Shown here: in pieces, positions 51,335 through 62,880 of the stretch | Layout: each line of letters opens with the position of its first letter | Position numbering within the stretch: the stretch's first letter is position 1 | NCBI GenBank assembly: GCA_024516155.1 | Contig: JAJJXM010000014.1 | Coordinates: 1-64,000, forward strand | Direction: 5' to 3' | DNA: 64,000 nt | DNA from: Pyronema omphalodes | Lineage: Eukaryota; Ascomycota; Pezizomycetes; Pezizales; Pyronemataceae | Made by a program: the position numbers and the translations under genes | Notes under the pieces: model-generated | Told to the model about the DNA's origin: nothing | Database searches by the model: none | Seen by the model: only the letters and a program-made list of their open reading frames with translations

Positions 51335-54300
51335 CTATCCCCTTCTGCGAGGCTTCTCTAGCCGGGAGTGTGCCCAGGTCGAGGTAGCAACCTTGGTTGC
51401 AGAGATAAAGGTGGAGAGAGCCTTGGTGCCGGAGGGGGTGTCCAAAATGGTGTTTAGGTTGATCCGGGAGTGTTGTCTGAGTTTGAGGTCCTTCCTGAGT
51501 GTGGAGCGAGCGGCCTGGAATTCGGGGCAGCTCAGGAGGAGGTGTCGAGGCGTCTGCGGTGGATGGATTGGGCAGCTGCAGCTGCGGGAGGGGTATGCGT
51601 CGGATGGAGGGTGGGCCAAGCAGTTGAGGAAGTACCCGTGGCCGGTGCGAAGACCCAGGATTGCAGTTGATATCCAGCGGGGGTTTTCGGTGTACGCAGT
51701 GTCCATTGTGCGGCGGTGTGTGGCGGTGTACGTGCGCGGTCGGGGGGAAGAGGTGAACCAGGTAGCCCAGTCTTCGGTGTGCCTCTCACGAGCGCGGCGG
51801 CGCAGCCAAGTGAGGGATATCGGTATTCGTCGGCGTGGCGGTACTGTTGTCGCCTGTCGGGCCAGTTCGTCGGCGGCTTCGTTTCCGGGGACGCTAGTGT
51901 GTCCTGGGACCCAGTGGATGGTAATTGAGGTACCGTAAGCGTGAAGGTCGTGAGCGGTGTTGTGGATGGCCCAGGCGAGCTCCTGGCCGGGGCCTCGACG
52001 GAGGTGAGAGGCTCGATGTATCGCGGCTTGGTTGTCGGTAAAAACGTGGATGTGTTTGTCGTATAGGTCGTTGCGTCGAATATGTGTCAGGCATGTCCGG
52101 AGTCCTTCGTGGGTGGCCATAACTTCCGCGTCGAAGACTTCTGTTCTGTCGCCCATGGGCACTATGGAGTCGACAGGTCGTGGCAGCCCGTGGGGGATGG
52201 TGTATCCTGCGCCTGTTATGCCGTCAAGTTGAGAGCCGTCCGTGTACAGTAGGATAGTATCCGATCGTTGGCGAAGGGCGTGGAGGAGGAGGAGGTGGTC
52301 GTCGGCAGCTTCAGCCTTCGGGGAGGAGGAGATGTCGATCGTTAATGTAGGGGCGAGGTCGTCGTCGGGGATGTTTTGGGAGGTGTTCTCGATTTCGGCG
52401 TTTGGTTGGACCCACGGGGAGAGGGTGCTGATGACGTGCAGGAGGCGGGACGGGGCTTGTCCTGGGACGTGCCACGGGTGGTCGTACTCGGTGTCCGGGT
52501 TGATGGAGGCATCCTCGATACTCGGGGCGGGAAACGAGACGGGGCAGCGTGTGATGATAGGATGCGAAGCGGGTAGAGTGAGGGTGCGCAGGGCGTATTT
52601 CCGCTGGCGGTTGTCAAGACGTATTGTGACGGGGGGGGAGTGCGGATTCATTGTGGAGGGCCAGGATCGGAGTAGAGGTGAAAGCGTTGAGAATCCTGCG
52701 GAGGGCGGTGTTCTGTTGATTCTGGAGGGTGCGGGCAAGGTCTTTTTGTTGGTTCCACCATATCTCTGCGCCGTAGTCTGCTCTCGACTGGACACACGCC
52801 TGGTAGATTAGTCTTGTAGCAGCGGGGGACAGACCTGTTTCGTACCGTGCTAACCTACACAGTGCGTTCAGAGTTCTTTGCGCGGCGGTTACTCGTCTAG
52901 CTACATGTTTTCTAAAGTTAAGTTTCCTATCTAAATACAGGCCTATCCACCTCACAACATCCTTCTCTCCTCCTTGTGTTCCCGGTGTGATAACTGTACC
53001 GTTTGGTAACTTAACTTTTTCCTCCTCAGTGATGCTGTCGGTGCGTGCCCAGTGGAAATGCAGGAGCTCTGACTTGGCATCGTCAAATGCAACGGCGTTT
53101 GCGTCGGCCCACCGAAAGGCTGTTGTCGTAATGTTCTCAAGTGCGCGGGCGTTCGCTTTTCTGGTGCGTCCCTGGACGACGATCGCTACGTCGTCAATGT
53201 AGCTAGGTGTCCAGGCGTACGGGTGTGTCTGCGCTAGTTCGTCGAATAATGGGCGGAGGTATAATAAGAAAAGTATGGGGGATGCAGGGGAACCTTGTGG
53301 GATGCCTGTTTGCACTGGGCGTTGCGTGTCAGTTCGCCCATCGAACGCCAGAGCGATCGTGCGATCTGCGAGGAAAGACTGGCACCACGATACTACTGGT
53401 CGCGGGCACCCAAGCTGTCGTAATGTTTGTTGGAGGCGTTCAGCAGAGACGTTGTCGAACGCTCCACGAACATCGAGGAAGAGGGCAGAGGTTAGCATTC
53501 CGTGAGATTTCCCAATCTCGACGTCGTGCACCAGCGCCATCGCCGCGTCAATTGCTGATCTCTGCGGGCGTCCACCTATTTGGTCCCAATGTAGTAAGTC
53601 GTGAGAGTCTGCCATCGTGCCTAGGCGAGTGGCCATTAGTTTTTCGAGGGTCTTCCCAAGGCAGTTTAGGAGCGCAATCGGACGGTATGCCTTTGGATTG
53701 CTGTAATCCGGCTTGTTAGGTTTGGCGATAATGACTGTGGTGGCCTGGCGCCAGCATCGCGGATGGTAGCCTACCGTCCCTAATGTGGCGTAGAGGTTGT
53801 TCATGTGTTCGGGGATGGCACGGTATGCTTGGCGCAGGCAGGCGAATGTGAGCCCATCGGGTCCGGGCGCCTTCTTCGGCGAGGAGGAGAATACCGCTGT
53901 TTCTACCTCTGTCGGTGTAAAGGTTGTCCACTGCAACTCGCGGCGCGGGGGGAGGACGGACGGAGGCGGTGGTGGCGGCGGCGGGGGGAAACAACTTCTG
54001 GAAGGCCTCTACCTTTGCGTCGAAGGAGCTGCAGATTGTTTCTTGGCCGTTTATCATTGCGCGGAGGTTTGGTGTTAGCTGAGCACGCCGAGGGTTGGTG
54101 TACCTAAACGCCTGCCACACATCGGGTCCTTCGGCTTGGGAAAGATATTCCTTCCACTTTGCATCTTTCGCCGTTCGAATGGTCCTGTGGTATTCGTTTC
54201 GGTGTTGTTTGTAGTTTAGGTGGGATCTATCGTCACGTTTGCGTTTCCACTTACGTCTTGCTTTGGTCATCTGTTTCCTTGCCTCGGTGACTTCTGCGGT

Positions 54301-55257
54301 CCACCATCTTTTCGATTGTGGGGTCACTTGTAGTACGGGGGTGGACTTAGTCGCGGCATTAAGGATGGCATCACGTATTGACTCCGCCCACGCATCGAGG
54401 TTGTCTGTGGTAGGGTGGTTGCGGTATTGTGTCCATGATGGTGTGAGGGCTAAGCACGAGGCACGGAGGGTTTCGGCGAAGAGCTCCCAATCCGTCTTTT
54501 TCCAGTTCAGTCGGTTTGTTGGGGGGGTTGTTTCAGCGTCTGGGTGGGTTGTGTGCACTTCGAAACGTATGACTTCATGGTCAGATCCTGTAGCGTTGTC
54601 GTCGTCAATTGCCCAGTTGATTGTTTCCTCTGCCATGTGGGGCGATGCTAGGGTCAGGTCGAGGACGGAAGAACTGCGGCCTTGGTTGTAGTAGTAGGTG
54701 GGAATGTCAGGGACGGACACGAGGGTCCAGTCTCGTTGTTCGATGAGGTCAACTATTTCGGTGGCGCGGGTGGGGGAACGTGTGGAGGAGTTCCACAGGG
54801 CATGGTGAGCGTTGAGGTCACCTGTGATGATGCACCTGCGGAGGAGGGGGAGGGGGGTGAGGGCTCTCGGGATGGTATAAATATTGCTTTCGGGGTGTTT
54901 TTCGTTGTATATATTAAAAAGAAAGAAAGAAGGAATTAAGTCGGTGCCTACCTCAAGGACCTGGAGGTCAGGATCCGCGCATATATCGGTGCGCTGGGAA
55001 ACCCTGAGGTATGGGTTTGTCCTGGTCACATAGGCGGCTGTTCTGTTGGTGGTTCTATCTCCACGCGGTGGCAAGACCAGTATGAAAGATGGGTGTGTGG
55101 TGGCGTATGTTATGTCGGTAATGTGAATTTCTTGTATTAGGATTATGTCGGCTGTGTTATGTGCGCTATTCAGCAGCGCATCGAGTGCTGTTCGTTGTTG
55201 GTTCACGTTGTGGGAGACGATCCGTATGGTTGCTGCCAGTCTGTTGTAGCTAGACAT
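51335..55257 (-). pseudogene. C4 ORF2: endonuclease, RT, RNase H with two homopolymer frameshifts
   Basis: ATG 55257 (MSSYNRLAATIRIVSHN). The endonuclease motifs QEIH, GDLNAHHALW and GSDHEVIRF are present. A run of six G (53983-53988; five C in C3) shifts the frame in the Pro-rich linker. The RT (APGPDGLTF, RPIALLNCLGK, LDVRGAFDNVS, GIPQGSPASPILFLLY, YIDDVA) is open from about 53980 to 52632. A G-run of eight (52631-52638; seven in C3) shifts it again. RNase H (YTDGSQLDG, DAEV, TDNQAAIHRAS, GNEAADELA) and CSCPIHPPQTPRHLLLSC run to the stop at 51335. Correcting the two runs gives 1306 aa. It is the most complete C ORF2 in the window, as it lacks the deletion of C3. Confidence 0.93.
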
Positions 55258-56960
55258 GGGCGTTCATCTCAGTGTCTCTGTCGGCTGGGTTGGGTGGGGC
55301 GGCGGCGGGGTTTTGTGACGCTGTCCAGGCTTCTTTGAATATGCGGATGCGTACGGGGCATTGCTTGCTGAAGCCTGGGTGGTCGAGGTCGGGGAGGTTG
55401 GCGTCCGCGCAGTTTTTGCAATGGTATCTAGTGTGCTCACAACTCTTACCTTTGCTTTGGGGGCAGTCGTTGCAGGCGTGGTCGTCCGTGGGGTGGTTCT
55501 GGCCGCAGATGCCGCAGGTGGGGCCTTGCGGTCCAGTGCAGTTGGTGCAGTGGTGGCCAAAGAGCAAGCAGCGCCGACACTGGTCGGTCCGTCGGGCAGA
55601 GTGGTACTCGGTGACTCTTCGGGGCTCGAAGAGTACCATGACTCGTTTGCGCTTCAGGAGTGCGAGCTCTTCGGCGGTACGTACCGCAATAACCACACTG
55701 GACGCTTCCTTGCCCACCCGTTTCTCCGCGGTCGTCATATATCGGGGGGGTTGCGCCAGGGTGACAGGTCCGTTGCTGCGTTCGATCTCCTCTTGGAGGA
55801 GGCGCATTCCGTCGGGGGAGTCGGGGTATTGGCTCGTGGGGATTCCATGAACTGCGAGCTTATACCACCGCTCGTTCAGGCGGGGTGCGGCGATGGAGGT
55901 GTTGACCTGTTGCGTCGCTGTGTGTATGGTCCCTAGGTTCTTGGTCAGCTCGGATTCAGTGGTGCCGTCTGTCATGGTCACGATGAGGTTTCCTGATGAG
56001 GCTTGTCTGATCGTGGCGACAGCCATGTGAGGCGGCGCCTGTGTCTGGGTGAGTGCAGCGTTGATCGCCCTTCCCAGTTGGGCTTTGGTATTGACGTCGA
56101 TTTCCGCAGGGTGTGGGATGGGTATCATGACGGACTGGGGGCGGGTGCGTTGGCGTCGGGGGTGCGGTTTTGCGGGGGGGTCTCTTTTGGGGGCGTGGGC
56201 GGGGAAGGAGAGGTCAGCGACGGTTGTGCCGGAGGTCCACGGCTGGTGAGTGGTCGTGGGGGGGTTGTGGCGGCGAGTAGTGGTGGAGGTCGGTATGGCG
56301 ATGTTGTGGTGGCGAAGGGCGTTTTCCAGGAGTCGGCATCGTTCTTTCCAGTATTGGAGGTCGTCGGGGGGTGAGTTGGCGGTGGTCGTTTGTTCGGGGT
56401 GGGGTTGACGTTGGGGCTGTGTCGGAGGGGGCGGGCTGGGTTTTGTGATTTTGTCGAGTCTTTTGTTGATGGTGTCGATGGAATGGACAATAGGTCGGAG
56501 CGCGTCGTTGGTGTTTTTCGAAATCATATTGGCGATGGCTGAGAGGAGGTTGTTGTCGGGCTGAGGCTGGGGGTCGGGGTTGACGTCGGAAGCAGTTATT
56601 GCGTGCTGGCTGTCGTTGAGGTTTAGGTCAGAGTCGGATTCGGAGTCGGTGTCGGGGCAACTGTCAGTGTCCATGGCGGTCGGCATTGTTTCGACGGGGG
56701 TCCCATCGAGGTTCACGTGGGTGTTTGTTTTCGGTCGGGTGACATTTTTGCGGAGGAGGTCGAGGTCACGTCTAGAGGCGGATTTTTTGGTGGGGGGGTT
56801 TGGTGACTTTTCCGGAGACGGTCGTTGATTTCTTAGAGGTCGCGATGGCGGAGGAGCCAGCGTGCGGGGCGTTGATTTGGGAAAGCTCGTCGGGGCTAAA
56901 AATATTCTCGGGTACCTGCATACGCGAGGGCGTGGCGGGGATGGGTGCGTGAGCGTCCAT
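55250..56960 (-). pseudogene. C4 ORF1 (gag-like, zinc knuckle), one homopolymer frameshift
   Basis: ATG 56960 (MDAHAPIPATPSRMQVP). A run of seven G at 56792-56798 (six C in C3) shifts the frame after VTKPP. The remaining 500 or so codons are open to the stop at 55250: the acidic DTDSESDSD stretch, WYKLAVHGIP, CRRCLLFGHHCTNC, CGICGQNHPTDDHAC, and ending MNAHV. If the run were six the product would be the 569-aa protein seen in C2 and C3. Confidence 0.91.
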
Positions 56961-57393
56961 CGCTTAACCGGTGGTACGGTAAGCGATGGCGAAGAGTCAC
57001 GTGAGGAGGCTCTTGCTAAGCGAGCACAAAGATTTCTCGCGAGGAAAGGGGTCCGGAGGGGGGGAAATTTGGGGTATCACCACAACCAGTGCTGCTGGTG
57101 GGGGGGGGGATTTGGGGGGGGGGGGGATTTCGGTATGCCGAAACCGAAAATAAGGTCGGTTTGATCATTGGGGGGCGGGTGGTGGAGCGGCGTTGATGAA
57201 AGTGCCCGGAATCCGGCCCGGAGGTCCCAGAATCGCGTTTTTTCCGCTGAATCTCAACGGTAAACGGTAGCTGGGTTCCGAAAATCGAGATTCGGGGTAA
57301 TTCCGAGGTAAGAAATCGATTGCCGATTCGAAAATCGGGGAAATTGTTGTTGTTGTCGCAAATGCAGGGGGGGGTCAACGGTTGCTGTGTGGT
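56961..57393 (-). promoter_or_regulatory. C4 5' UTR with conserved 5' terminus
   Basis: Homologous to 29691-30121 of C3. It begins ACCACACAGCAACC (minus strand), has a C-run, then GAC and AAC repeats and the self-complementary CCGATTTTCGAATCGG (complement near 57325-57342), which could form a small hairpin. Poly-G runs at 57098-57106 and 57116-57126 mirror those of C2 and C3. Promoter function is by analogy only. Confidence 0.6.
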
Positions 57394-60314
57394 CCTTTAT
57401 TCGTAGGGGTGAGCTTATCCACGGGGTGGGATTTGGGTGTGCCGTGTCCTCGATTTCGTCGTCTGGTAATATCCACTGACCGACGGAGCGGAGCATGCGA
57501 ACGAGGCGCGAGGGGGCTTTCTGGGTGGTGTTCCAGGGGTAGTCATATTCGGACGGGTCACATATGGAGGTGGGGAAGTGGTTGGGCACGGGGTAGGAGG
57601 AAGGGCAGCGTCTAACTACGGGGTGGGAAGGGGGGAGGGAGAGGAGGCGGAGAAGCGTATTTGCGGCTGCGGCGTTGAAGGCGAACTGCGACGGGGGGTA
57701 TGGCGGCTTCGTTGTGTAGGGCCACTATCGGGGGTCGATGTGAATGCGTTTAGTATGTGGCGTAGGGCGGAGTTTTGTTGCGTTTGTAGTGTGCTGGCCA
57801 GTCCTTTTTGTCCATTCCACCAGATCTCAGAGCCAAAATCCGACCTAGAGGTTACACACGCTTGATAAAGTGTACGGGTCGCTGAGGGGGACAGACCTGT
57901 TTCGTGACGTACCAAACTTCGGAGGGCGTTGAGGGACCTAGCGGCGGCCGTCAGTCTTATTTTTACATGTTGGGAGAAGGAAAGTTTGCGATCAAAATGT
58001 ATGCCAATCCACCGGACCACGTCCTTGCTGCCTCCTTGAGTCCCAGGGGTGACTATGGTGCCGTTAGGTAAGCGCACGTTTGTTGCTTCGCTGTGTTCAT
58101 CGATTCGCGACTTATGGAAGTGCAGCATCTCCGATTTGGAATCGTCGAATGCTACCGCGTTTGTCTGCGCCCAGTTGAATGCGGTGCGAGCGGCTGCTTC
58201 CAGGGCGCGCGCATTTTGTTCTCTCGTTCGTCCATGGGCCACCAAGGCAACGTCGTCTATATAGCTAGGGGTCCACAGGGTCGGGTGTGCGGATTGTAAG
58301 GCGTCAAAGAGGGGGCGAAGGTATATGAGGAAGAGTATTGGCGACGCGGGGGATCCCTGGGGAATGCCGGTTTGAATTGGTCGCTGTGAATCTGTTCTGC
58401 CGTCAAATGATAGGGCGGTTGTGCGGTCACTTAAGAATGAGGAACACCACGATATTACCGCCTGTGGGCAGCCTTGTGAGTGCATAGTTGCCAGTAATCT
58501 GGCGGAGGAGACGTTATCGAAAGCTCCTCGTACATCTAAAAATAGGGCAGACGTCACGAAGCGATTTCCCGCGTTAACTTCTACCTCATGCGTCAGTGCC
58601 ATCGCGGCGTCAATTGCCAAGCGTTTTGGGCGCCCGCCAATCTGGTCCTTATGCAGGATGTCGTGCGACTCCGCCATAAGGCTGAGCCGGGTCGCCATGA
58701 GTTTTTCTAGCACCTTGCCCAAGCAGTTGAGTAAGGGCGATCGGGCGGTATGCCTTTATGGCGCTATAGTCCGGTTTGTTTGGTTTAGGTATCACCACCG
58801 TCGTGGCCTCTCGCCAGCTCCGCGGATGATATCCTTTCGTTCCTAAGGTTGAGTACAGGGCGTTGAAAACTTTGGGGACTGCATCGTACGCCTTCCTAAG
58901 GCACGCGAACGTGATGGAGTCCGGGCCGGGGGCTTTCTTGGGGGAGGATGTTGTGATAGCGGTACGAATTTCTTCGGGGGTGAATGTTTTCCAGGGGAGT
59001 TGGGGGTTGGGTCGTGAGGTGCGTGTGGGGGGGGCAGCTGGGGGGGGAGGGAATAACGCTTGAAAGGCCTCTACCTTACTGTCGAAGTCGACGCATATCT
59101 TCTCCATTCCTCCTACCTGTGTCTTGATCGGTGGTGTCAATTGAGCGCGGCGCGGGTTTGTATATCGGAAGGCCGCCCATATGTCTGGTCCTTCCACCGC
59201 GGCTAAGTATTCCTTCCACATGGAGTCCTTTGCATGTCGGACTTTCCTGTAGTGGGCGTTTCGAGACTGTTTGTATTCGGCGAGGTGTTGGGGAAGGCGG
59301 GTCTGTTTCCATCTCCTCCTGGCCCGGGTCATGTCTTTACGTGTCAGGCGTACCTCCTCCGTCCACCATCTCTTCGACCGCGGGGTTGGGGTCAGGGTAG
59401 GTGTTGATATCGTGGCGGCGGTTTGGATAGAGTCGCGAAGGAGGGCAGCCCATTCGTCGAGGTTCTCGGCGGAGGGGTTGGCTCGGAGGTGGGACCACCG
59501 GGGGTAGGAAGCTTCGGTGAGACGTTGCAATTCTTCGGTGAAGGTCTCCCAGTCCGTCTTGCGCCCGTTTAGTCGTGTAGTGTCGCCGGCGGTGTTGTGG
59601 TGGTCTGGGTGTAAGGAGTTGATTTGGAAACGGATCACCTCGTGGTCCGATCCCGTGGCAATGCCGTCGTCAATGGCCCAAGAAGAAATTTCCCTTGCCA
59701 TCGACGGGGCTGCCAGAGTCAGGTCGAGGACCGAAGAGCCCGATCCGTCTCGATAGTGGTAAGTAGGAACGTCCGGGACGTTTACCAGTTGCCAGTGATG
59801 GTCTTCCATCAGTTCCACCAGCACGTCTGCTCTCGCTGGTCTGCGTGCGTGGGAGTTCCACAGAGGGTGATGGGCATTGAGGTCCCCTGTGATCACGCAG
59901 CGGTGGGGGAGAGTGAGGGGGGTAAGGGAGCGGGGGACGGTATATAATTTTGTTTGGGGGTCTTTTTCATTATAGATATTTAAGAGGTAAAAGGAGGGAA
60001 TGAGTGTGGTGCTGACCTCGAGTACCTGGAGGTCAGGATCTCCGCTGACGTCCGGTCTTGGTGTGACTCGAACATGTGGGTTGAGGCGAGAGATATATGC
60101 AGCAGTGCGATTGACTTTGTGGTGGCTGCGGGGGGGAAGTAACAAAAGGAAATCTGGATGTGTGATTGCGTACCGGGGATCTTTAACGTTAATCTCTTGT
60201 ACCAGCAATATGTCTATTTTGGATCCTGCTGAGTTCAGCAGTGTTGTTAGTGCGGTGGCGCTGCGATTCGTGTTATGTGACACGATACGAAGGGTCGCCG
60301 CTGATGAGTCGTAT

Positions 60315-62225
60315 CTATTCATCAGCGGTCATGGTGGTGTCGGCGATGGGGTTTATTTCGGAGGGGATGGCGTCTAGGGGTGTTGTCTCCGGGCGAGTCT
60401 TCTGCCAGGCTTCCCTGACGACGTTCACTTTGACGGGGCAGCGGGTGCTGTATGCGGCGTGGTGGACGTCTGTGAGGCCAGCGGCGACACAATTGGCACA
60501 CTTGTAGAGGGTGTGTTGACATTTGCGGCCCTGGATTGTGGGACACTGGCCGCATCGGTGATATTCGGTGGGGTGAGGGGCGGCGCATATCGCGCAAGCG
60601 GGGCCATTGTCAGCTGGGCAGATTGCATGATGATGTCCAAATTTCTGGCACCTGCGGCATTGGTCAATGGAATGGGCGGTGAAGAATTCTGTCACCTTGC
60701 GTTGTTCGAATAATACTGTCACCTTTGTTCTCTTGAGGAGGTTGTATCCCTCGCTGGACTTCAGTGCGATCATCACACTGGAGGCGGTCTTACCAACACG
60801 CTTGTCCGGGTGAGAGATGTACCTTGGGGGTTGTGTCAGGCGTACTTTGTGGTTCGTCTCGATTTCTTGCTGCAATTTTTGCATACCCTCGGCGGTGTCC
60901 TCGTAGTAGTCCGTGGGGATTCCGTGGTCTGCCAGCTTATACCATTTTTCGTTAAGTCGGGGGGGCAAGAGGTTCGGGTGGACTGTGCAGGCAGCGGCGT
61001 GGATAACAGAGAGGTGGGGGGTGAGATCGGTAATGGATGTGTTCGGGGAGGGGGTAAGCATGAGGCTTCCTGCGAGATTTTTCCTAACCGTCATGATGTT
61101 TCCTTCCACCTTCGCCTTGTGTAGGGCTTCGTTGATAGCTAATCCAATGGCGATCTTAGAGCTATCGGGCAGGGCACGGGGGTCAGGGCAGGGGATCACA
61201 ATGTCTTGGACACGGGGGGGGTTCTTGCGTTGGGGGTTGGGTTTGGTGGTCTTAGGGGGGGTCTTTGATGGGGCACTGGCTTTCTCTTTGAACAGCTTGA
61301 CGGACGAGGGTATTGGTCCTTGCCACGGTTCGTTCGCCTGGGGTGGGGGAGGGGGTAGGTGAGGGGGAGGAGGGAGCTCGTTCTTCCGGAGTTCAGCTTC
61401 GGCGTTCAAGCACCTCTGCTTCCAGTACTCGGCTTCGCTGAGGCGGGGGGCATCTTTGGAGGGTAAATCGAGAGGGGCGTTAACGGGCTGGGTATCGGGG
61501 CTGGTGGCCTCGAGGGGGGTGGGGGATGCGGAGACGGGGCCGGGGGACACGGCGGTAGCTGTTCCTTTCGGTAGGAGGGACGGGGCGAGGAGTTGGACGG
61601 CATCGTAGATGGATTGGAGGAGGGACTGGTTCTTGTTGATTGTCTTGAACGCTTTGTTGATTCTGTCGTTCGTTGTCTGGTCGGCGTGACGAAACATGTC
61701 CGTGGTGGTAGCAAGATTGTGGTGGAGGACGTCGATGGATTGAGCGAGGGCGGCGTTGCTGTGAGGTGTGGCGTTAATCGGAGCGATGTCGGGGTGGAGT
61801 CGTTTGACTTGTGCAGAAACGGGGGTGGAGTCTTCGGCGATATGGGTGATAGTGTGGGCAGTGGAGGCGGCGGGGCGTTTTTTCTGTTTTCCGGTGGTTT
61901 GTTGCATGGAGTATTTGGGGTCATTGTTGCTCAGTTGATCGGGGGTGTCGGAGTTTTCAGGGAGGGGTTTTTTGTTGTGGGGTGTTTTGGGTGGGGCGTT
62001 GGTGGTGTTGCGAGAAGTTGGCGTTGGGGAGCTGTCTCGGGGAGACGCGTCGTCGTTGCTGGAATCCTCGCTGACGTCAGAGCACGTGTCTACGTGCATC
62101 TCAACGTCGGACGCGTCGGACTCGTGCGGCTCTGCGTTAGCGCGTGGATTTTTTTCGGGCGCCCGAGGGGGTTCTTTATCGGGGGGGAGAGGTTGTTTCT
62201 CCACAACGGTGGATCGGGTAGGCAT
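60315..62225 (-). CDS. A3 ORF1: gag-like RNA-binding protein (636 aa), intact
   Basis: ATG 62225 (MPTRSTVVEKQ) opens 636 codons without a break, the same length as A2 ORF1. The acidic/Pro-rich N-terminus and the helical segment near 165-225 are present. The conserved block reads WYKLADHGIP here (Val to Asp, one of few private changes). CX2CX4HX4C at 523-536 (CRRCQKFGHHHAIC) and the two following Cys/His clusters are complete. It would coat family A RNA. The 8-nt overlap with ORF2 is ATGAATAG. Confidence 0.94.
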   Translation of the reverse strand: MPTRSTVVEKQPLPPDKEPPRAPEKNPRANAEPHESDASDVEMHVDTCSDVSEDSSNDDASPRDSSPTPTSRNTTNAPPKTPHNKKPLPENSDTPDQLSNNDPKYSMQQTTGKQKKRPAASTAHTITHIAEDSTPVSAQVKRLHPDIAPINATPHSNAALAQSIDVLHHNLATTTDMFRHADQTTNDRINKAFKTINKNQSLLQSIYDAVQLLAPSLLPKGTATAVSPGPVSASPTPLEATSPDTQPVNAPLDLPSKDAPRLSEAEYWKQRCLNAEAELRKNELPPPPHLPPPPPQANEPWQGPIPSSVKLFKEKASAPSKTPPKTTKPNPQRKNPPRVQDIVIPCPDPRALPDSSKIAIGLAINEALHKAKVEGNIMTVRKNLAGSLMLTPSPNTSITDLTPHLSVIHAAACTVHPNLLPPRLNEKWYKLADHGIPTDYYEDTAEGMQKLQQEIETNHKVRLTQPPRYISHPDKRVGKTASSVMIALKSSEGYNLLKRTKVTVLFEQRKVTEFFTAHSIDQCRRCQKFGHHHAICPADNGPACAICAAPHPTEYHRCGQCPTIQGRKCQHTLYKCANCVAAGLTDVHHAAYSTRCPVKVNVVREAWQKTRPETTPLDAIPSEINPIADTTMTADE

Positions 62226-62542
62226 CGGAATGTCGGAATAAGTTTGTTTGGCGGTAGCGACAAGGAATCCGCGATTGAGACGATGATTGTTGATGTGGGT
62301 GGAGGGTGGTGTTGATGGAACCGGTTCGCGGGGCTTTTCTCAGGGGCCCGAAAACTCCTTTTCGATGAAAACTCAACGAAAAAGAGAGGGCCTGATCTGG
62401 AAATGCTGCGAATAGGTAATTCGGGGCTGCCGAACAATAATCCGCGATAAAATCTTGCGATTTCGGCGTGGTTGTTGAAAAGGCAGGGGGGGGGTCGCTC
62501 TTTGCTGGGTGGTGCTACGATGGCGTTGATTGTTTAACTTTG

Positions 62543-62880
62543 CTTTGGTTTCGTTTTTGCTTTGTGGAGGAAATAAAGGAGGAAAAATGGTTAAAAATGG
62601 GAGGGGAAGGGAGGAGGAAAGGGAAAAGCCCGGCGAGGCGGCCTCTGTGCAAGCAGGGCACTGGAACAGCAGACGCGGTTGGACAACAGGACCACCGAAG
62701 TAATAGTGGGGACAGGACCACAAAATCACAGCCTAAGGGAGGATCAGCGAAGGTAGAGACGGGACTTTGTTTTGTTTTTGCTTTTGACTTTCCATGTACT
62801 ATAAACCTGTACCCTCGTCATAACCAATAAGGTTGCATACGAGTAATGAATAAACAAACAAACAAACAAACAAACAAACA
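62543..62880 (+). other. B6 hybrid 3' UTR: B-like core switching to an E-type end
   Basis: Up to GCAAGCAGGGC (62649-62659) the sequence follows B3 and B5. From GCGGTTGGACAAC (62675 on) it follows E1. The changeover lies inside GCACTGGAACAGCAGACGCG, which B3 and E1 share. The terminal hairpin has the E-type CTCGT/ACGAG outer stem. The tail is (AAAC)n. Confidence 0.85.

Larger units (their letters stand above)
50483..57394 (-). mobile_element. LINE copy C4 (family C), full length, frameshifted
   Basis: 6.9 kb. AAAC tail at 50483-50496, perfect C-type hairpin (50507-50535), core, GA-rich UTR, internal poly(A), ORF2 51335-55257, ORF1 55250-56960 and 5' UTR to 57393, with essentially no filler at the 5' junction. 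It is the innermost layer of the D2-B6-A3-C4 nest. All coding lesions I can find are single-base changes in homopolymers. Confidence 0.94.
49392..60322 (-). pseudogene. A3 ORF2: endonuclease, RT, RNase H with frameshifts, split by C4
   Basis: ATG 60322 overlaps the ORF1 end by 8 nt. The endonuclease and RT N-terminus are open to about 58735, where an extra A (GAGTAAGGG against GAGTAGGG in A1) shifts the frame. The rest of the RT, including LDVRGAFDNVS, GIPQGSPASPILFL and YIDDVA, is open in 58722-57730. Extra bases near 57728 and 57652 shift it twice more. After C4 (50483-57394) RNase H (YTDGSQ, DAE, TDNQ, GNDQAD) and the C-terminal CSCPLHPPQSPKHLILSC run to the stop at 49392. Codon 676, which is a stop in A2, is CAA here. 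All active-site residues seen in A2 are conserved, but the frame is broken. Confidence 0.92.
48590..62530 (-). mobile_element. LINE copy A3 (family A), full length, split by C4
   Basis: The 3' TAAA tail is at 48590-48610, then the A-type hairpin and core, GA-rich UTR, internal poly(A), ORF2, ORF1, and 5' UTR ending at 62514. Filler of 16 nt (62515-62530) separates the 5' end from the duplication. C4 interrupts ORF2. ORF1 is intact and ORF2 carries a few one-base insertions. Confidence 0.94.
46937..62880 (+). mobile_element. Gag-only element B6 with an E-type 3' tail, split by A3
   Basis: It begins ACACGGCAACGG plus C-run inside D2 ORF2. The ORF is 47130-48584, then A3 (with C4) is inserted 5 nt after the stop, and the 3' UTR resumes at 62543. 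The 3' UTR is B-like up to about 62653-62678 and E-type after that, including the hairpin and AAAC tail (62847-62880). E3 abuts the tail. Confidence 0.9.

Noticed and set aside
62847..62880. Short AAAC repeats as a CRISPR array or telomere repeat
   Set aside because: They are simple 4-nt tails at the ends of LINEs without spacers, and they occur internally at every element end. No canonical telomere repeat array is seen.
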